Below are positions 33,745 to 41,920 of a stretch of DNA of 64,000 bases, piece by piece. A model generated the notes under the pieces. It searched no databases. It was not told the DNA's origin and saw nothing but the letters and a program-made list of their open reading frames with translations. This stretch comes from Pseudomonas fluorescens (GTDB lineage Bacteria > Pseudomonadota > Gammaproteobacteria > Pseudomonadales > Pseudomonadaceae): assembly GCF_001648775.1 (NCBI RefSeq), contig NZ_LVEJ01000003.1, forward strand, positions 186,001 through 250,000. Reading direction: 5' to 3'. Both the position numbers and the translations under genes were made by a program. Positions within the stretch are counted from its first letter, which is position 1; every line of letters starts with the position of its first letter.

Positions 33745-34182
33745 TCAGGGCAACCGCACCAAATCCCCCTTCAATGCCACCCGCGTGACAAAAATCCCCG
33801 CCCGGCACTCGTAGGTATTCAAATCCTTGCGCACATGCTGGTCGTAATAACTGACGATATTCACCACCGCATTCGCTCCGATCCGCTTGGCATCGGCCTG
33901 CAGCTTGATCAGATTCGACTGCAACACCCATTCGCAGGAATCGTGATCGCTCTTGTTGAAACCGTTGGTACTCAGGTCACTGACCACACCGCGACGCAGC
34001 AACTGCTGAGTGCCCTGCGGCCCGTTGCCGAGCAGATAAAACTTAACACTGCCATCCAGCCGCCCTGCGCGAATCGCGTCTGACAGCACGGTTTCGAAGG
34101 GCATGTACATGAGGTTGGTGGCATGGCTGGCGCTCGGCAACAGAGCGAAAAGCGCGGCGGCGATCAGGGCTTTCACTTGCAT
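33745..34182 (-). CDS. small secreted protein, paralogue of the 35281-35724 product
   Basis: A 145-aa protein with a clear signal peptide (VKALIAAALFALLPSASHA). The mature domain of about 120 aa carries the shared signatures DGSVKFYL, FNKSD, CEWVLQSNLI, GANAVVNIVSYY and YECRAG. Two conserved Cys may form a disulfide. Similar Pseudomonas proteins are sometimes labelled excinuclease ATPase subunit, but nothing in the sequence supports that. The start is the second ATG, because AGGAG lies 6 nt before it and abuts the first. Function is not recognised. Confidence 0.8.
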   Translation of the reverse strand: MQVKALIAAALFALLPSASHATNLMYMPFETVLSDAIRAGRLDGSVKFYLLGNGPQGTQQLLRRGVVSDLSTNGFNKSDHDSCEWVLQSNLIKLQADAKRIGANAVVNIVSYYDQHVRKDLNTYECRAGIFVTRVALKGDLVRLP

Positions 34183-34381
34183 GGTCATCTCCTTGACGGT
34201 GAAAGAGAACGCGAGTCTGGGGCTGACTGGGCTCGCCGCTCCGGCAGGCGCGTGTGACGGCCTGACAGGACGAGTGTAGATGCTGAAATGAGCAGGGCGC
34301 CGATGCTGCGAGGCATTAACCGGTTGTGGCTTTTCTTCGTTGGTTCTCGACGCATGCTCCGGTCCTGTACTTGCTGATGTT

Positions 34382-34708
34382 TTAATCTGCCTCTATTGCT
34401 GAAGTAGGATAGGTCCAGGTGGCCGTAACTGTGCAGTTGATTTTCAGATTGTTAAGTGTGTTTGTGACGAACCTGGTGTGCGAACTAGAACCATCGCGGG
34501 CATCTAGATATTCCTCAAGGGAGATCATGAATTCATCAAGCGATATAGGCGCTCCCATTCCTCCGGCAGAGACTGATATAACTACGGTTTTATCTTCACC
34601 GTATTCTTGGTAGTCAACATTGGTTGCCATTGTTCTATCGAGAGTGTGGTTTTCTGTCACTGATGTCATCAGCAATAAGATCCTCTGCTTTAGCTCGTCG
34701 GTAGGCAT
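34382..34708 (-). CDS. hypothetical protein, 108 aa
   Basis: A 108-aa acidic protein of unrecognised family with no signal peptide or membrane segment. It is rich in Thr, Ser and Asp (ENHTLDRTMATNVDYQEYGEDKT). Base composition is clearly more AT-rich than in neighbours, which suggests recent acquisition. AAGGGAGATAGTC precedes the ATG, a fair ribosome site. No toxin, immunity or enzyme motif is evident. Confidence 0.55.
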   Translation of the reverse strand: MPTDELKQRILLLMTSVTENHTLDRTMATNVDYQEYGEDKTVVISVSAGGMGAPISLDEFMISLEEYLDARDGSSSHTRFVTNTLNNLKINCTVTATWTYPTSAIEAD

Positions 34709-34795
34709 GACTATCTCCCTTCATTTATGTGGGTTAAATGGTTGCTGTGTTTATGCATCGTGGCTGCGAAACTTAAGCTAGAGGGTTTATTGCCC

Positions 34796-34990
34796 TTAAT
34801 CGCGCGGAATGAAGTCACTACTGCCTTCCGGATTTTTCGACAGTGAACGCCCGGTCGGCGCTTTTTCCTCCTGCTGCTGTGGAAGTTGTAATTGCTTGAG
34901 AATATCGCGCTGCTGACTGTGCTCGAGGGTAAGGGTTTTCGCCTGGTCATCAGACATCTGCATAAGCTGTTCGCCAGTAAAGCTTTCCAT
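34796..34990 (-). CDS. hypothetical small protein, 64 aa
   Basis: A 64-aa hydrophilic protein (MESFTGEQLMQMSDDQAK...), rich in Gln and Lys, with a likely helical N-terminal half and a disordered tail. It lies upstream of the 108-aa ORF on the same strand in the AT-richer patch. A GTG three codons earlier is an alternative start. The family is not recognised and it may not be expressed. Confidence 0.4.
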   Translation of the reverse strand: MESFTGEQLMQMSDDQAKTLTLEHSQQRDILKQLQLPQQQEEKAPTGRSLSKNPEGSSDFIPRD

Positions 34991-35242
34991 GATGATCACC
35001 CAGTCAGGAATGAAACACTTCGCTTAACCATCGTCCGTCTGATCCATAAAAGAAGCACCTGTAAGAACTACCAGTTTTTTAGAATGTTTGACGATAGGAG
35101 TTATTGCTAATGCCAAGGCGGTGCTCGGACTTAGGGTGATCGCGATGGACCACAAGGTCAGCGCATTCCCAATGGATATTCCGACGGGTGAGTTTTTGCG
35201 AACGGCCGATGGACGCGAATTAGTGCCAGCGATCACAAATGA

Positions 35243-35266
35243 AAAGGGCGCCGAATGGCGCCCTTT
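35243..35266 (-). terminator. terminator after the small secreted protein / APE operon
   Basis: AAAGGGCGCC and GGCGCCCTTT form a perfect 10-bp stem with a 4-nt loop, 14 nt after the stop of the 35281-35724 gene, ending in TTTTC on the minus strand. It is the first strong terminator downstream of the long operon. The adjoining 290-nt gap (34991-35280) contains nothing else supported. Confidence 0.8.
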
Positions 35267-35280
35267 GTCGTTTCTGGCGG

Positions 35281-35724
35281 TTACTGAACCTTCGCCAGAT
35301 CACCCTTCAACGCAACCCCGGCCATGATCGCGCCGGCGTGGCATTCGTAGGTCTGCGCATCCTTGCGCTCGTTGCTCTTGTAGAAGCTGACGATGTTGGT
35401 CACCGCATTGGCGCCGGCGTTTTTCGCGGCCTGATGCAGGCTGATGATGGCCGACTGGACGACCCACTCGCAGGCCTCTGTGTCGGACTTGTTGAAGGCG
35501 TTGGTTTTCTTGTTGGTCACGGCGCCGGGGCTGACCACGGTGACTTTGCCGGCCGGGGTGTTGCCGGCCAGGTAGAACTTCACGCTGCCATCGATTTTGC
35601 CCGAGCGGGTCGCTTCGGCGACGGCTTTGTCGAACGGCAGGTAAACCGCCGTGTCACGGGCCTGGCTGACCGCAGGCAGGGCGCAGAGCAGCAGGGTGGC
35701 GGCAGCGAGTTTGTTGAAGTGCAT
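35281..35724 (-). CDS. small secreted protein, paralogue of the 33745-34182 product
   Basis: A 147-aa protein with a signal peptide (LAAATLLLCALPAVSQA). It shares with its neighbour paralogue the motifs DGSVKFYLAGN, AFNKSD, CEWVVQSAII, GANAVTNIVSFY and YECHAG. The start is the ATG of MHFNKLAA, with AAGGAGACC upstream. It begins 20 nt after the last APE gene and may be read through from that operon. The function is unknown; an excinuclease label would be unsupported. Confidence 0.82.
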   Translation of the reverse strand: MHFNKLAAATLLLCALPAVSQARDTAVYLPFDKAVAEATRSGKIDGSVKFYLAGNTPAGKVTVVSPGAVTNKKTNAFNKSDTEACEWVVQSAIISLHQAAKNAGANAVTNIVSFYKSNERKDAQTYECHAGAIMAGVALKGDLAKVQ

Positions 35725-35744
35725 GGAGGTCTCCTTGACCTGGA

Positions 35745-36980
35745 TTAATTCGGTTGCGGCCAGCGGCGGAAAATCAACGAGGTGTTGACGCCACCAAAGG
35801 CGAAATTGTTGTTCATCACATAGTCGTGATGCATCTGGCGGAATTCGCCGCGCAGGTAATCGAGCTGGCCGCAGTGCGGATCGACCTCGTCGAGATTGAA
35901 CGTGTGCACATACAGGTCGCGATTCATCATCTCGATGCTGAACCACGACTCCAGCGCACCGCAGGCACCCAAGGTGTGGCCGAGGAAACTCTTCTGCGAG
36001 CTGATCGGCATGCGGGCACCGAACAGGCTGCTGGTGGCCAGTGTTTCGGCGATGTCACCCTGTTCGGTCGCGGTGCCATGGCCGTTCACATAGCCAATTG
36101 CGTCGGGCGTGAGCCCGGCATCTTCCAGCGCCAGTTCCATCGCGCGGCGCATGGTCACCTGTTCCGGGCGGGTGGTGTGCTGGCCGTCGGCGTTGCTGCC
36201 GAAACCGACGATCTCGGCGTGGATGTGTGCACCGCGTGCCAGCGCATGTTCCAGCTCTTCAAGCACCAGCATGCCGCCGCCTTCACCGATCACCAGGCCG
36301 TCGCGGCCCTTGTCGTACGGACGTGGGCTGGTCTGTGGCGCATCGTTCTTCAGACTGGTGGCGTACAGCGCATCGAAGACCATGGCTTCGGTCGGACAGA
36401 GCTCTTCGGCACCGCCGGCGAGCATCAATGGCAGACGACCGAACTTGATCGCCTCGTAGGCGTAGCCGATGCCCTGGCTGCCGCTGGTGCAGGCGCTGGA
36501 CGTCGGGATCAAGCGCCCGGTGAGGCCAAAAAAGATGCTGATATTGGCAGCGGTGGTGTGCGGCATCATCCGCACGTAGGAGTTGGCGTTAAGGCCTTCA
36601 GCCACCGAATTGAGCAGCATGTTGCCGAACGCTTTGATCTCGTCGGTGCTGCCGGTGGACGAGCCGCAGGCCACGCCCATGCGGCCATCCTTGATCGACG
36701 GATCGCCGAGCAGGCCGGCGTCGGCGAGGGCCTGTTCCGCCGCACCAACGGCAAGACGCGACACCCGGCCCATGCTGCGCAGTTGCTTGCGCGTCCAGTG
36801 CGCCGGCACCAGAAAGTCATCGATGGGCCCGGCCAGACGCGTGTTGAGTTCGCTGAAGCGATCCCACTCGTCCATCCGCCGAATGCCGCTGCGGTTGGCC
36901 GCGAAGTTGCCGGCGATGGTCTGCCAGTCGCTGCCCAGCGAAGTGATACCGGCCATGCCGGTGACGACGACGCGCTTCAT
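35745..36980 (-). CDS. apeR: beta-ketoacyl-ACP synthase (FabF-like) of aryl polyene cluster, ApeR type
   Basis: A 411-aa ketosynthase that condenses malonyl-ACP with the growing acyl chain. It has the full Cys-His-His set: Cys164 in SSACTSGS, His in NGHGTATEQGD, and His in FLGHTLGACGA. The start is ATG 36980, which has GGAGG 9 nt upstream; the earlier GTG is too close. It is the last gene of the minus-strand APE operon, overlapping apeQ by 1 nt (TGATG). By order and family it corresponds to ApeR of the E. coli/Xenorhabdus clusters. Confidence 0.88.
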   Translation of the reverse strand: MKRVVVTGMAGITSLGSDWQTIAGNFAANRSGIRRMDEWDRFSELNTRLAGPIDDFLVPAHWTRKQLRSMGRVSRLAVGAAEQALADAGLLGDPSIKDGRMGVACGSSTGSTDEIKAFGNMLLNSVAEGLNANSYVRMMPHTTAANISIFFGLTGRLIPTSSACTSGSQGIGYAYEAIKFGRLPLMLAGGAEELCPTEAMVFDALYATSLKNDAPQTSPRPYDKGRDGLVIGEGGGMLVLEELEHALARGAHIHAEIVGFGSNADGQHTTRPEQVTMRRAMELALEDAGLTPDAIGYVNGHGTATEQGDIAETLATSSLFGARMPISSQKSFLGHTLGACGALESWFSIEMMNRDLYVHTFNLDEVDPHCGQLDYLRGEFRQMHHDYVMNNNFAFGGVNTSLIFRRWPQPN

Positions 36981-37708
36981 CAGCACAAGCCTCCGTTGAC
37001 CGCCAGGACCTGACGGGTGATGTACGAGGCTTCCGCCGACATCAGGAAATTCACCGCAGCGGCGACCTCTTCAGGTGTGCCCATGCGTTGCGCGGGGATC
37101 ATTTTCATCAACTCCTCCACCGGCACGTTTTCATCGAGCATCGCCGTGTCGATCAGGCCCGGTGCGACGCAGTTCACAGTGATTTTGCGCTTGCCCAGCT
37201 CGATCGCCAACGCCTTTGCCGCGCCGATCACGCCAGCTTTGGAGGCGCTGTAATTGACCTGGCCACGGTTGCCGATCAGTCCCGACACCGACGTGATGCA
37301 GACAATGCGACCGGCAGCGCGGCGGCGGATCATCGGCATCATCACCGGGTGCAGGACGTTGTAGAAACCGTCGAGGTTGGTGCGCAACACCACGTCCCAA
37401 TCGTCGTCGCTCAGCGCCGGAAACGCGCCGTCACGGGTCAGCCCGGCGTTCAGCACCACGCCGTAATAGGCGCCATGGCTTTCGACGTCGGCTTCGAGAA
37501 TGGTTTTGCAGGTTTCGCGGTCGGCGACGTCGAATTGCAGGATGCGCGCTTTGCGCCCCAGCGCTTCGATTTCAGCCTGAACGCCTTGCGCCTCAGTCAC
37601 ACCGCTGCGGCAATGCAGGACGATGTCATGCCCGGCCTGAGCCAGACGCAAGGCGATGGCGCGGCCGATGCCACGGCTTGAGCCGGTGACCAGTACGGAC
37701 TCAGTCAT
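36980..37708 (-). CDS. apeQ: 3-oxoacyl-ACP reductase (FabG-like), ApeQ type
   Basis: A short-chain dehydrogenase of 242 aa reducing the 3-keto group after each condensation. The NADPH-binding TGSSRGIGRAIA lies at the N-terminus, the catalytic Ser in ITSVSGLIGNRGQ, and Tyr/Lys in NYSASKAG. The start is the ATG of MTESVLVTGSS. It overlaps the upstream dehydratase gene by 8 nt. Confidence 0.9.
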   Translation of the reverse strand: MTESVLVTGSSRGIGRAIALRLAQAGHDIVLHCRSGVTEAQGVQAEIEALGRKARILQFDVADRETCKTILEADVESHGAYYGVVLNAGLTRDGAFPALSDDDWDVVLRTNLDGFYNVLHPVMMPMIRRRAAGRIVCITSVSGLIGNRGQVNYSASKAGVIGAAKALAIELGKRKITVNCVAPGLIDTAMLDENVPVEELMKMIPAQRMGTPEEVAAAVNFLMSAEASYITRQVLAVNGGLC

Positions 37709-38165
37709 CCTTCGACTCCTTTTTTTGCACAAGATAATCAGCCGCTGCAGGCGGCCGGAACACATTCAACCGGGCCGTCGCTTCGATGCCGGGTGCGTTG
37801 ATATGGCATTCGAATACGCCCATGCCATTGTCATCTTCCAGCGAGCGAATGCCATGAATGGTCAATTCACTGCCCACGGGAAAAGCCTCGACATTGCACT
37901 CGAACTTGCGCGTACCGAGGAGGAAACCCAACTCCACCGGATTGCCTTTCAGTCGCGCGTGGCAACCGGCGAACGCGGCGACGCTCTGCGCCATCAACTC
38001 AACGCCGAGCCAGGCGGGCAGACTGCCGTCGGGCAGATTGAACAGGCCATCAGGCTTGACCGTGAGACGGGTGAAAATCTGCTCATCGTCGAAACTGAGG
38101 ATCGTGTCGATCAGGATCATGTCGCCGGCGTGGGGCAGCAATTCGGCGAGCGGCCAAGTGATCAT
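37701..38165 (-). CDS. apeP: hotdog-fold 3-hydroxyacyl-ACP dehydratase-like protein, ApeP type
   Basis: A 154-aa single hotdog domain. The N-terminal LLPHAGDMILIDTI and the central LGVELMAQSVAAFAG match FabZ-type dehydratases and retain the Glu of the ELMAQ motif. The GHFP segment that carries the catalytic His in FabZ is missing. In other APE systems ApeP works as a complex with ApeI; here the ApeI-type domain is fused to the ligase encoded at 49730-51409 and does carry GHFP. The start overlaps the upstream ketosynthase stop. Confidence 0.85.
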   Translation of the reverse strand: MITWPLAELLPHAGDMILIDTILSFDDEQIFTRLTVKPDGLFNLPDGSLPAWLGVELMAQSVAAFAGCHARLKGNPVELGFLLGTRKFECNVEAFPVGSELTIHGIRSLEDDNGMGVFECHINAPGIEATARLNVFRPPAAADYLVQKKESKDD

Positions 38166-39358
38166 GGGGCGTCTCCGATAATCAGGCTGACGTTGTTGCC
38201 CCCGAAGGCAAACGAGTTGCTCATCAGGTAGCGGGGTGCAATGGACGTCAGATGCTCGCTTGTGGTCACCCACTTCAGCGGCGGCAGGACGGGGTCGGCC
38301 TGGCCATCCCAGACGTGCGGCGGCAGGGCGCGAGCGGGGTTGTCGGCGCTCAGACTCAGCCAGCAGAACGCCGCTTCCAGCGCGCCGGCCGCACCGAGGG
38401 TGTGGCCGGTCAGCGGTTTGGTCGATGAACAGGCCACGCCTTCGGGGAACAGCGTGGCCACCGCCAGGCTTTCCATGGCGTCGTTATGTTGGGTCGCGGT
38501 GCCGTGCAGGTTCAGATAATCGATTTGCGCGGCTTGCAGTTGCGCTCGGCTCAAGGCTTTGCGCATCGATTGCAGGGCGCCGCGTCCAGTAGGTTCAGGG
38601 GCGGAAATATGATGCGCGTCGGAACTGGCGCCCGCCCCGAGCAGGGCGATGGCCGGGCCGTCACCGGGCTGCTTGCTCATCACGAACAACACCGCGGCTT
38701 CGCCGATGTTGATGCCGTTGCGATTGACCGAGAACGGATTGCAGCGCTCGCTCGACACGGCTTCCAGCGAGGAAAACCCATTGAGTGTCAGCTTGCACAG
38801 ACTGTCGACACCGCCACACAGCACGGCATCACAGAGGCCCAGATCGAGCAGGCGCTGCGCGCTCATCAGGGCGCGGGCGCTGGAGGTGCAGGCCGTGGAA
38901 ATCACATAGGCCGGGCCGCTCAGTTGCAGCCAGTCGGCGAGGAAATTCGCCGGCGCACCGAGCTCCTGTTGACGGTAATCGTATTGCGCCGGGAACTGCT
39001 GGTCACGAATGTAGTGCGCCAGGCCTCGGCTGGCCTCATCGATACCCGAAGTGCTGGTGCCAAGCACCACGCCGATGCGTTCGCGGCCGTAGGTGCGGAT
39101 CGCTTGATCGATGTCATCGCGAATCTGCAGTGCGGCTTCGAGCAACAGCTGATTGTTGCGGCTGCTTTGCTCGGCGAGCTCTGCGGGAATCGGCGCCAGA
39201 TCACCGTGTACCGCCGCTACCGGTATTTCACGTTCCGCCACCCAGCCGGATTCGCGGCGCATGCCCGAACAGTCGCCGGCAAACAGGTTGCGCGCGACTT
39301 CAGACTTGTTGCGGCCCAGCGAGCAGATCACGCCGAGGGCATTCAGGTAAGCAGTCAT
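38162..39358 (-). CDS. apeO: beta-ketoacyl-ACP synthase of aryl polyene cluster, ApeO type
   Basis: A 398-aa ketosynthase with Cys157 in STACTSSA, His in LHGTATQHND and His in LTGHTLGAAGA. It is therefore catalytically complete. In the characterised APE systems ApeO pairs with ApeC, a ketosynthase-like chain-length factor, which is encoded here as the first gene of the operon (53253-53978). ATGA overlap with the lipoprotein gene upstream and overlap with apeP downstream imply translational coupling. Confidence 0.88.
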   Translation of the reverse strand: MTAYLNALGVICSLGRNKSEVARNLFAGDCSGMRRESGWVAEREIPVAAVHGDLAPIPAELAEQSSRNNQLLLEAALQIRDDIDQAIRTYGRERIGVVLGTSTSGIDEASRGLAHYIRDQQFPAQYDYRQQELGAPANFLADWLQLSGPAYVISTACTSSARALMSAQRLLDLGLCDAVLCGGVDSLCKLTLNGFSSLEAVSSERCNPFSVNRNGINIGEAAVLFVMSKQPGDGPAIALLGAGASSDAHHISAPEPTGRGALQSMRKALSRAQLQAAQIDYLNLHGTATQHNDAMESLAVATLFPEGVACSSTKPLTGHTLGAAGALEAAFCWLSLSADNPARALPPHVWDGQADPVLPPLKWVTTSEHLTSIAPRYLMSNSFAFGGNNVSLIIGDAP

Positions 39359-39846
39359 GGCGTCGACTCACCGAGTGGAGAAACGCGATAGTGCGGGCCT
39401 TGGGGCAGGTTCAATTCGAAGCTCAACGGTTGTGCATAGTGGATCTCCCAACGCGCCGGCAGGGAACGTTGCCCGGCCTGTTGCTGCGCGCTGGGATAGT
39501 TGCGCAGCAGCTCGCCGGACGGGGTCAGGGCAAACAACAGCGCGGCGAACAGTTCCCGCGCCTCCGGGTTCGGCGGCAGCAGGCCATCGGCTTGCCAGTG
39601 GCCGTCGATCAATTGCTGACGGGCCTGGGGGATGCCCAACGGGTCCATCATCGACCAACGGATGCCGGGGCCTTCGCGCTGGATCACCAGCAGCCAGTCC
39701 TGGCGTTGTTCGGCTTGCTGGCGTTCGATGTGCAGTTGCAGCGGCAGGGGCAACGTCGGGTTGCCCGCCGGCAACGGCGCCTGGCTGGCGCATCCACTTA
39801 ACAACACCATCACGCCGATCATCAAAAGTCGCAGCGCTGAGGTCAC
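39355..39846 (-). CDS. apeN: DUF3261 lipoprotein of aryl polyene cluster, ApeN type
   Basis: A protein of about 163 aa with a lipoprotein signal (LLMIGVMVLLSGC, lipobox LSGC), followed by a DUF3261 domain. Such proteins accompany LolA and MMPL genes in APE clusters and may help deliver the lipid to the outer membrane. The start is placed at GTG 39846, giving MTSALRLLMIG. No ribosome site is visible, because a REP abuts the start; an ATG at MIGVM is the alternative. The longer frame upstream is translated REP. Confidence 0.75.
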   Translation of the reverse strand: MTSALRLLMIGVMVLLSGCASQAPLPAGNPTLPLPLQLHIERQQAEQRQDWLLVIQREGPGIRWSMMDPLGIPQARQQLIDGHWQADGLLPPNPEARELFAALLFALTPSGELLRNYPSAQQQAGQRSLPARWEIHYAQPLSFELNLPQGPHYRVSPLGESTP

Positions 39847-39936
39847 TGTGGGAGCGAGCTTGCTCGCGAATGCGGTCTCACATTCACCAGTTCTAGTGAC
39901 TGACACATCGCTTTCGCGAGCAAGCTCGCTCCCACA
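39847..39936. repeat. REP pair inside the APE operon
   Basis: REP cores at 39847-39870 and 39913-39936, about 42 nt apart, fill the gap between the methyltransferase stop (39939) and the lipoprotein start. They mark one of only two places where the operon is not tightly overlapping. Confidence 0.9.
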
Positions 39937-39938
39937 GG

Positions 39939-40676
39939 TTATTGGTAGCATCTGGAAGCCTCTGCCAGCGGCTTGCGCGCAACAACGTTCACCAACGTCT
40001 CTTCACGCTCGCCAAACGGTTTCGGCTTACGCAACCCAAACCGCTCCAGCAAGCCAAAATCCTTCGAGCGGCTCCACCACAAATACGGGTACGAGACATT
40101 CTTCTCGCCAAACTCAAACCCCTGTCCGCGAATCATCTCCAGGTACTGCGCCGCACTCTTCTGCACCTGCATCGGATGGCGGAACAGCCAGCGAATCACC
40201 CAGGTATCAATGTAAGCCTCGGTGGATTCGGCGAACAGCAGATAACCGCCCGGCTTGAGCACCCGGTAAAACTCGGCGAGGGCTTTTTCCTGCTCGACCA
40301 GATGATGAAACGTCTGGTGGCAGAACAGCAGATCAACACTGGCGTCCGGCACATTGAGCGTCGCGCAATCGCTGCCAATCAGTTCCACGTCGAGGTCCAG
40401 ACGTGTCGCTTCTTCGCCGCTCAATTCAAGGCTGTGCGGATCGGCATCGACGCCGATCAAACGCTGTGGCGCAAAGGTCTGGCGCAGATGGCCGAACGAC
40501 TTGCCCTGTCCGCAACCGGCGTCCAGCAGCACCGGATTTTCCGGCAGAGCGTCACTGAACAGTCCGCGCAAATCATTGATCGCCACGCGCAACACATGGT
40601 GCTGCCAGGTGTGGCTGCGCAGGAACCAGAAACCGAAGCGGGTCTCCTCGACGTAGCTGTCGCTCAAGTAATTCAT
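39939..40676 (-). CDS. class I SAM-dependent methyltransferase
   Basis: A 245-aa methyltransferase with motif I VLLDAGCGQGKS, motif II-like LIGVDADP and the post-I region DLLFCHQTFHH. The typical seven-strand fold is expected. It overlaps the flavoprotein gene upstream by 4 nt. In an APE context it most likely methylates the aromatic head group or its hydroxyl, but substrate and site are inferred. No membrane segments are evident. Confidence 0.83.
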   Translation of the reverse strand: MNYLSDSYVEETRFGFWFLRSHTWQHHVLRVAINDLRGLFSDALPENPVLLDAGCGQGKSFGHLRQTFAPQRLIGVDADPHSLELSGEEATRLDLDVELIGSDCATLNVPDASVDLLFCHQTFHHLVEQEKALAEFYRVLKPGGYLLFAESTEAYIDTWVIRWLFRHPMQVQKSAAQYLEMIRGQGFEFGEKNVSYPYLWWSRSKDFGLLERFGLRKPKPFGEREETLVNVVARKPLAEASRCYQ

Positions 40677-41920
40677 GGGGCGTCCTTTGCACAGAGTTCG
40701 GAAATCATCTTCAAGCGGCGCCGCGCTTCGCTGACGAACGGGTTGCGTTCATCCCAGGCGTAACCGGCGAGGATCGAGCAGATCATCCGACGGATTTCCG
40801 CCTGGCTGTCTTCATAGAAAATCACGTCCTGAAAGGTGCCGGCGTACCAGCCCTCGACGTAGCAGCGGAAGGTGTCGACGCCGCGCTTGAGCGGTTCGGC
40901 GAATTCGCTTTGCCAGTCGACGGTTTCACCCTGCAACTGACGGTGCAGCACCGCGGCGGCCATGCTCGCCGAACGCATGGCGATGGTCACGCCGGAGGAA
41001 AACACCGGGTCGAGAAATTCTGCGGCGTTGCCCAGCAGCGCGAAGCCCGGGCCGTGTAGGGTTTTCACATTGGCCGCGTAGCCGCCGAGAGTGCGTGCCG
41101 GAGTGTCCCACACAGCGTTGTTCAACACGCCGGCAAGGCTTGGGGTTTCGGCGATGAAGCTGCGCAGGCAGGCATCCAGATCGCTGTCACGGCCCTTGAA
41201 GTGTTCCTCGGCCGCGACCACGCCCACCGAGCAGCGGCCATTGCTGAACGGGATCGTCCAGAACCAGACATCACGGTGCTCCGGATGGGTGGTGACGAGG
41301 ATCTTTTCGCGGTCGAACGTCGGGTTGTCGATGTGATCTTCGACGTGGGTGAAGACTGCCTGGCGCAGCGGGAAATTCGACGGTGCTTCCAGGTCCAGCA
41401 GTCGTGACAGCACGCGACCGTAGCCGCTGGCATCGAGGACGAAATCCGCTTCGACGCGATACTCGCTGCCGTCCTCGCGATGCACCTCCAGCTGCGGTTT
41501 CGCCCGCTCGAAATCGACGCTGACGATGGCATCGCCATAGCGTATTTCAGCCCCTTGCAACGCCGCTTGATCGGCCAGCAGTTTGTCGAAATCGGCGCGT
41601 TGCACCTGGAACGTGGTCGGCTTGCCGCCGGTAAAGGTGTCACCGAAATCGAAGGCGCTGTAACGCTCGCCCCAGGCGAACGCGGCGCCGGTCTTGCGCT
41701 GGAAGCCGGCGGCGTTGACGGCGTCGAGCATGCCAGCCTCTTCGACGAAATCCAGGCAATGGCTGAGCAGGCTTTCACCGATGGAAAAGCGCGGAAAATG
41801 CTGACGCTCGATCACCAGCACATCGTGGCCCTTGCGCTTGAGCAGTGCGGCGGCGATGGCGCCGGACGGGCCGGCGCCGATGATCACGACCTGACGGGAT
41901 TCCATTTCAACGATTGGCAC
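40673..41920 (-). CDS. FAD-dependent oxidoreductase, tryptophan-halogenase-like
   Basis: A 415-aa flavoprotein. It has an N-terminal FAD-binding GAGPSG (15-20), the GESLL motif at 48-52, Lys76 in FQRKTGAAFAWG, WFWTIP at 219-224, and GNAAEFLDPVFSSG toward the C-terminus. Flavin-dependent halogenases carry a WxWxIP motif and a catalytic Lys near position 79, so both signatures are present. Members of the superfamily also include hydroxylases and geranylgeranyl-reductase-like enzymes. It may halogenate or hydroxylate the aryl head. The GTG start has GGAG 5 nt upstream and overlaps the antiporter gene by 14 nt. Confidence 0.82.
   Translation of the reverse strand: MPIVEMESRQVVIIGAGPSGAIAAALLKRKGHDVLVIERQHFPRFSIGESLLSHCLDFVEEAGMLDAVNAAGFQRKTGAAFAWGERYSAFDFGDTFTGGKPTTFQVQRADFDKLLADQAALQGAEIRYGDAIVSVDFERAKPQLEVHREDGSEYRVEADFVLDASGYGRVLSRLLDLEAPSNFPLRQAVFTHVEDHIDNPTFDREKILVTTHPEHRDVWFWTIPFSNGRCSVGVVAAEEHFKGRDSDLDACLRSFIAETPSLAGVLNNAVWDTPARTLGGYAANVKTLHGPGFALLGNAAEFLDPVFSSGVTIAMRSASMAAAVLHRQLQGETVDWQSEFAEPLKRGVDTFRCYVEGWYAGTFQDVIFYEDSQAEIRRMICSILAGYAWDERNPFVSEARRRLKMISELCAKDAP

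Noticed and set aside
33745-34182. Label of excinuclease ATPase subunit for the small secreted proteins
   Set aside because: The proteins have signal peptides and no Walker motifs, zinc fingers or ABC signature, so a UvrA-like role is not credible.
35088-35327. 79-codon plus-strand frame across the terminator at 35.25 kb
   Set aside because: It has no ribosome site of note, no recognised motif, runs through a strong hairpin and into the antisense of the secreted protein gene; it could be a gene remnant but is not supported.
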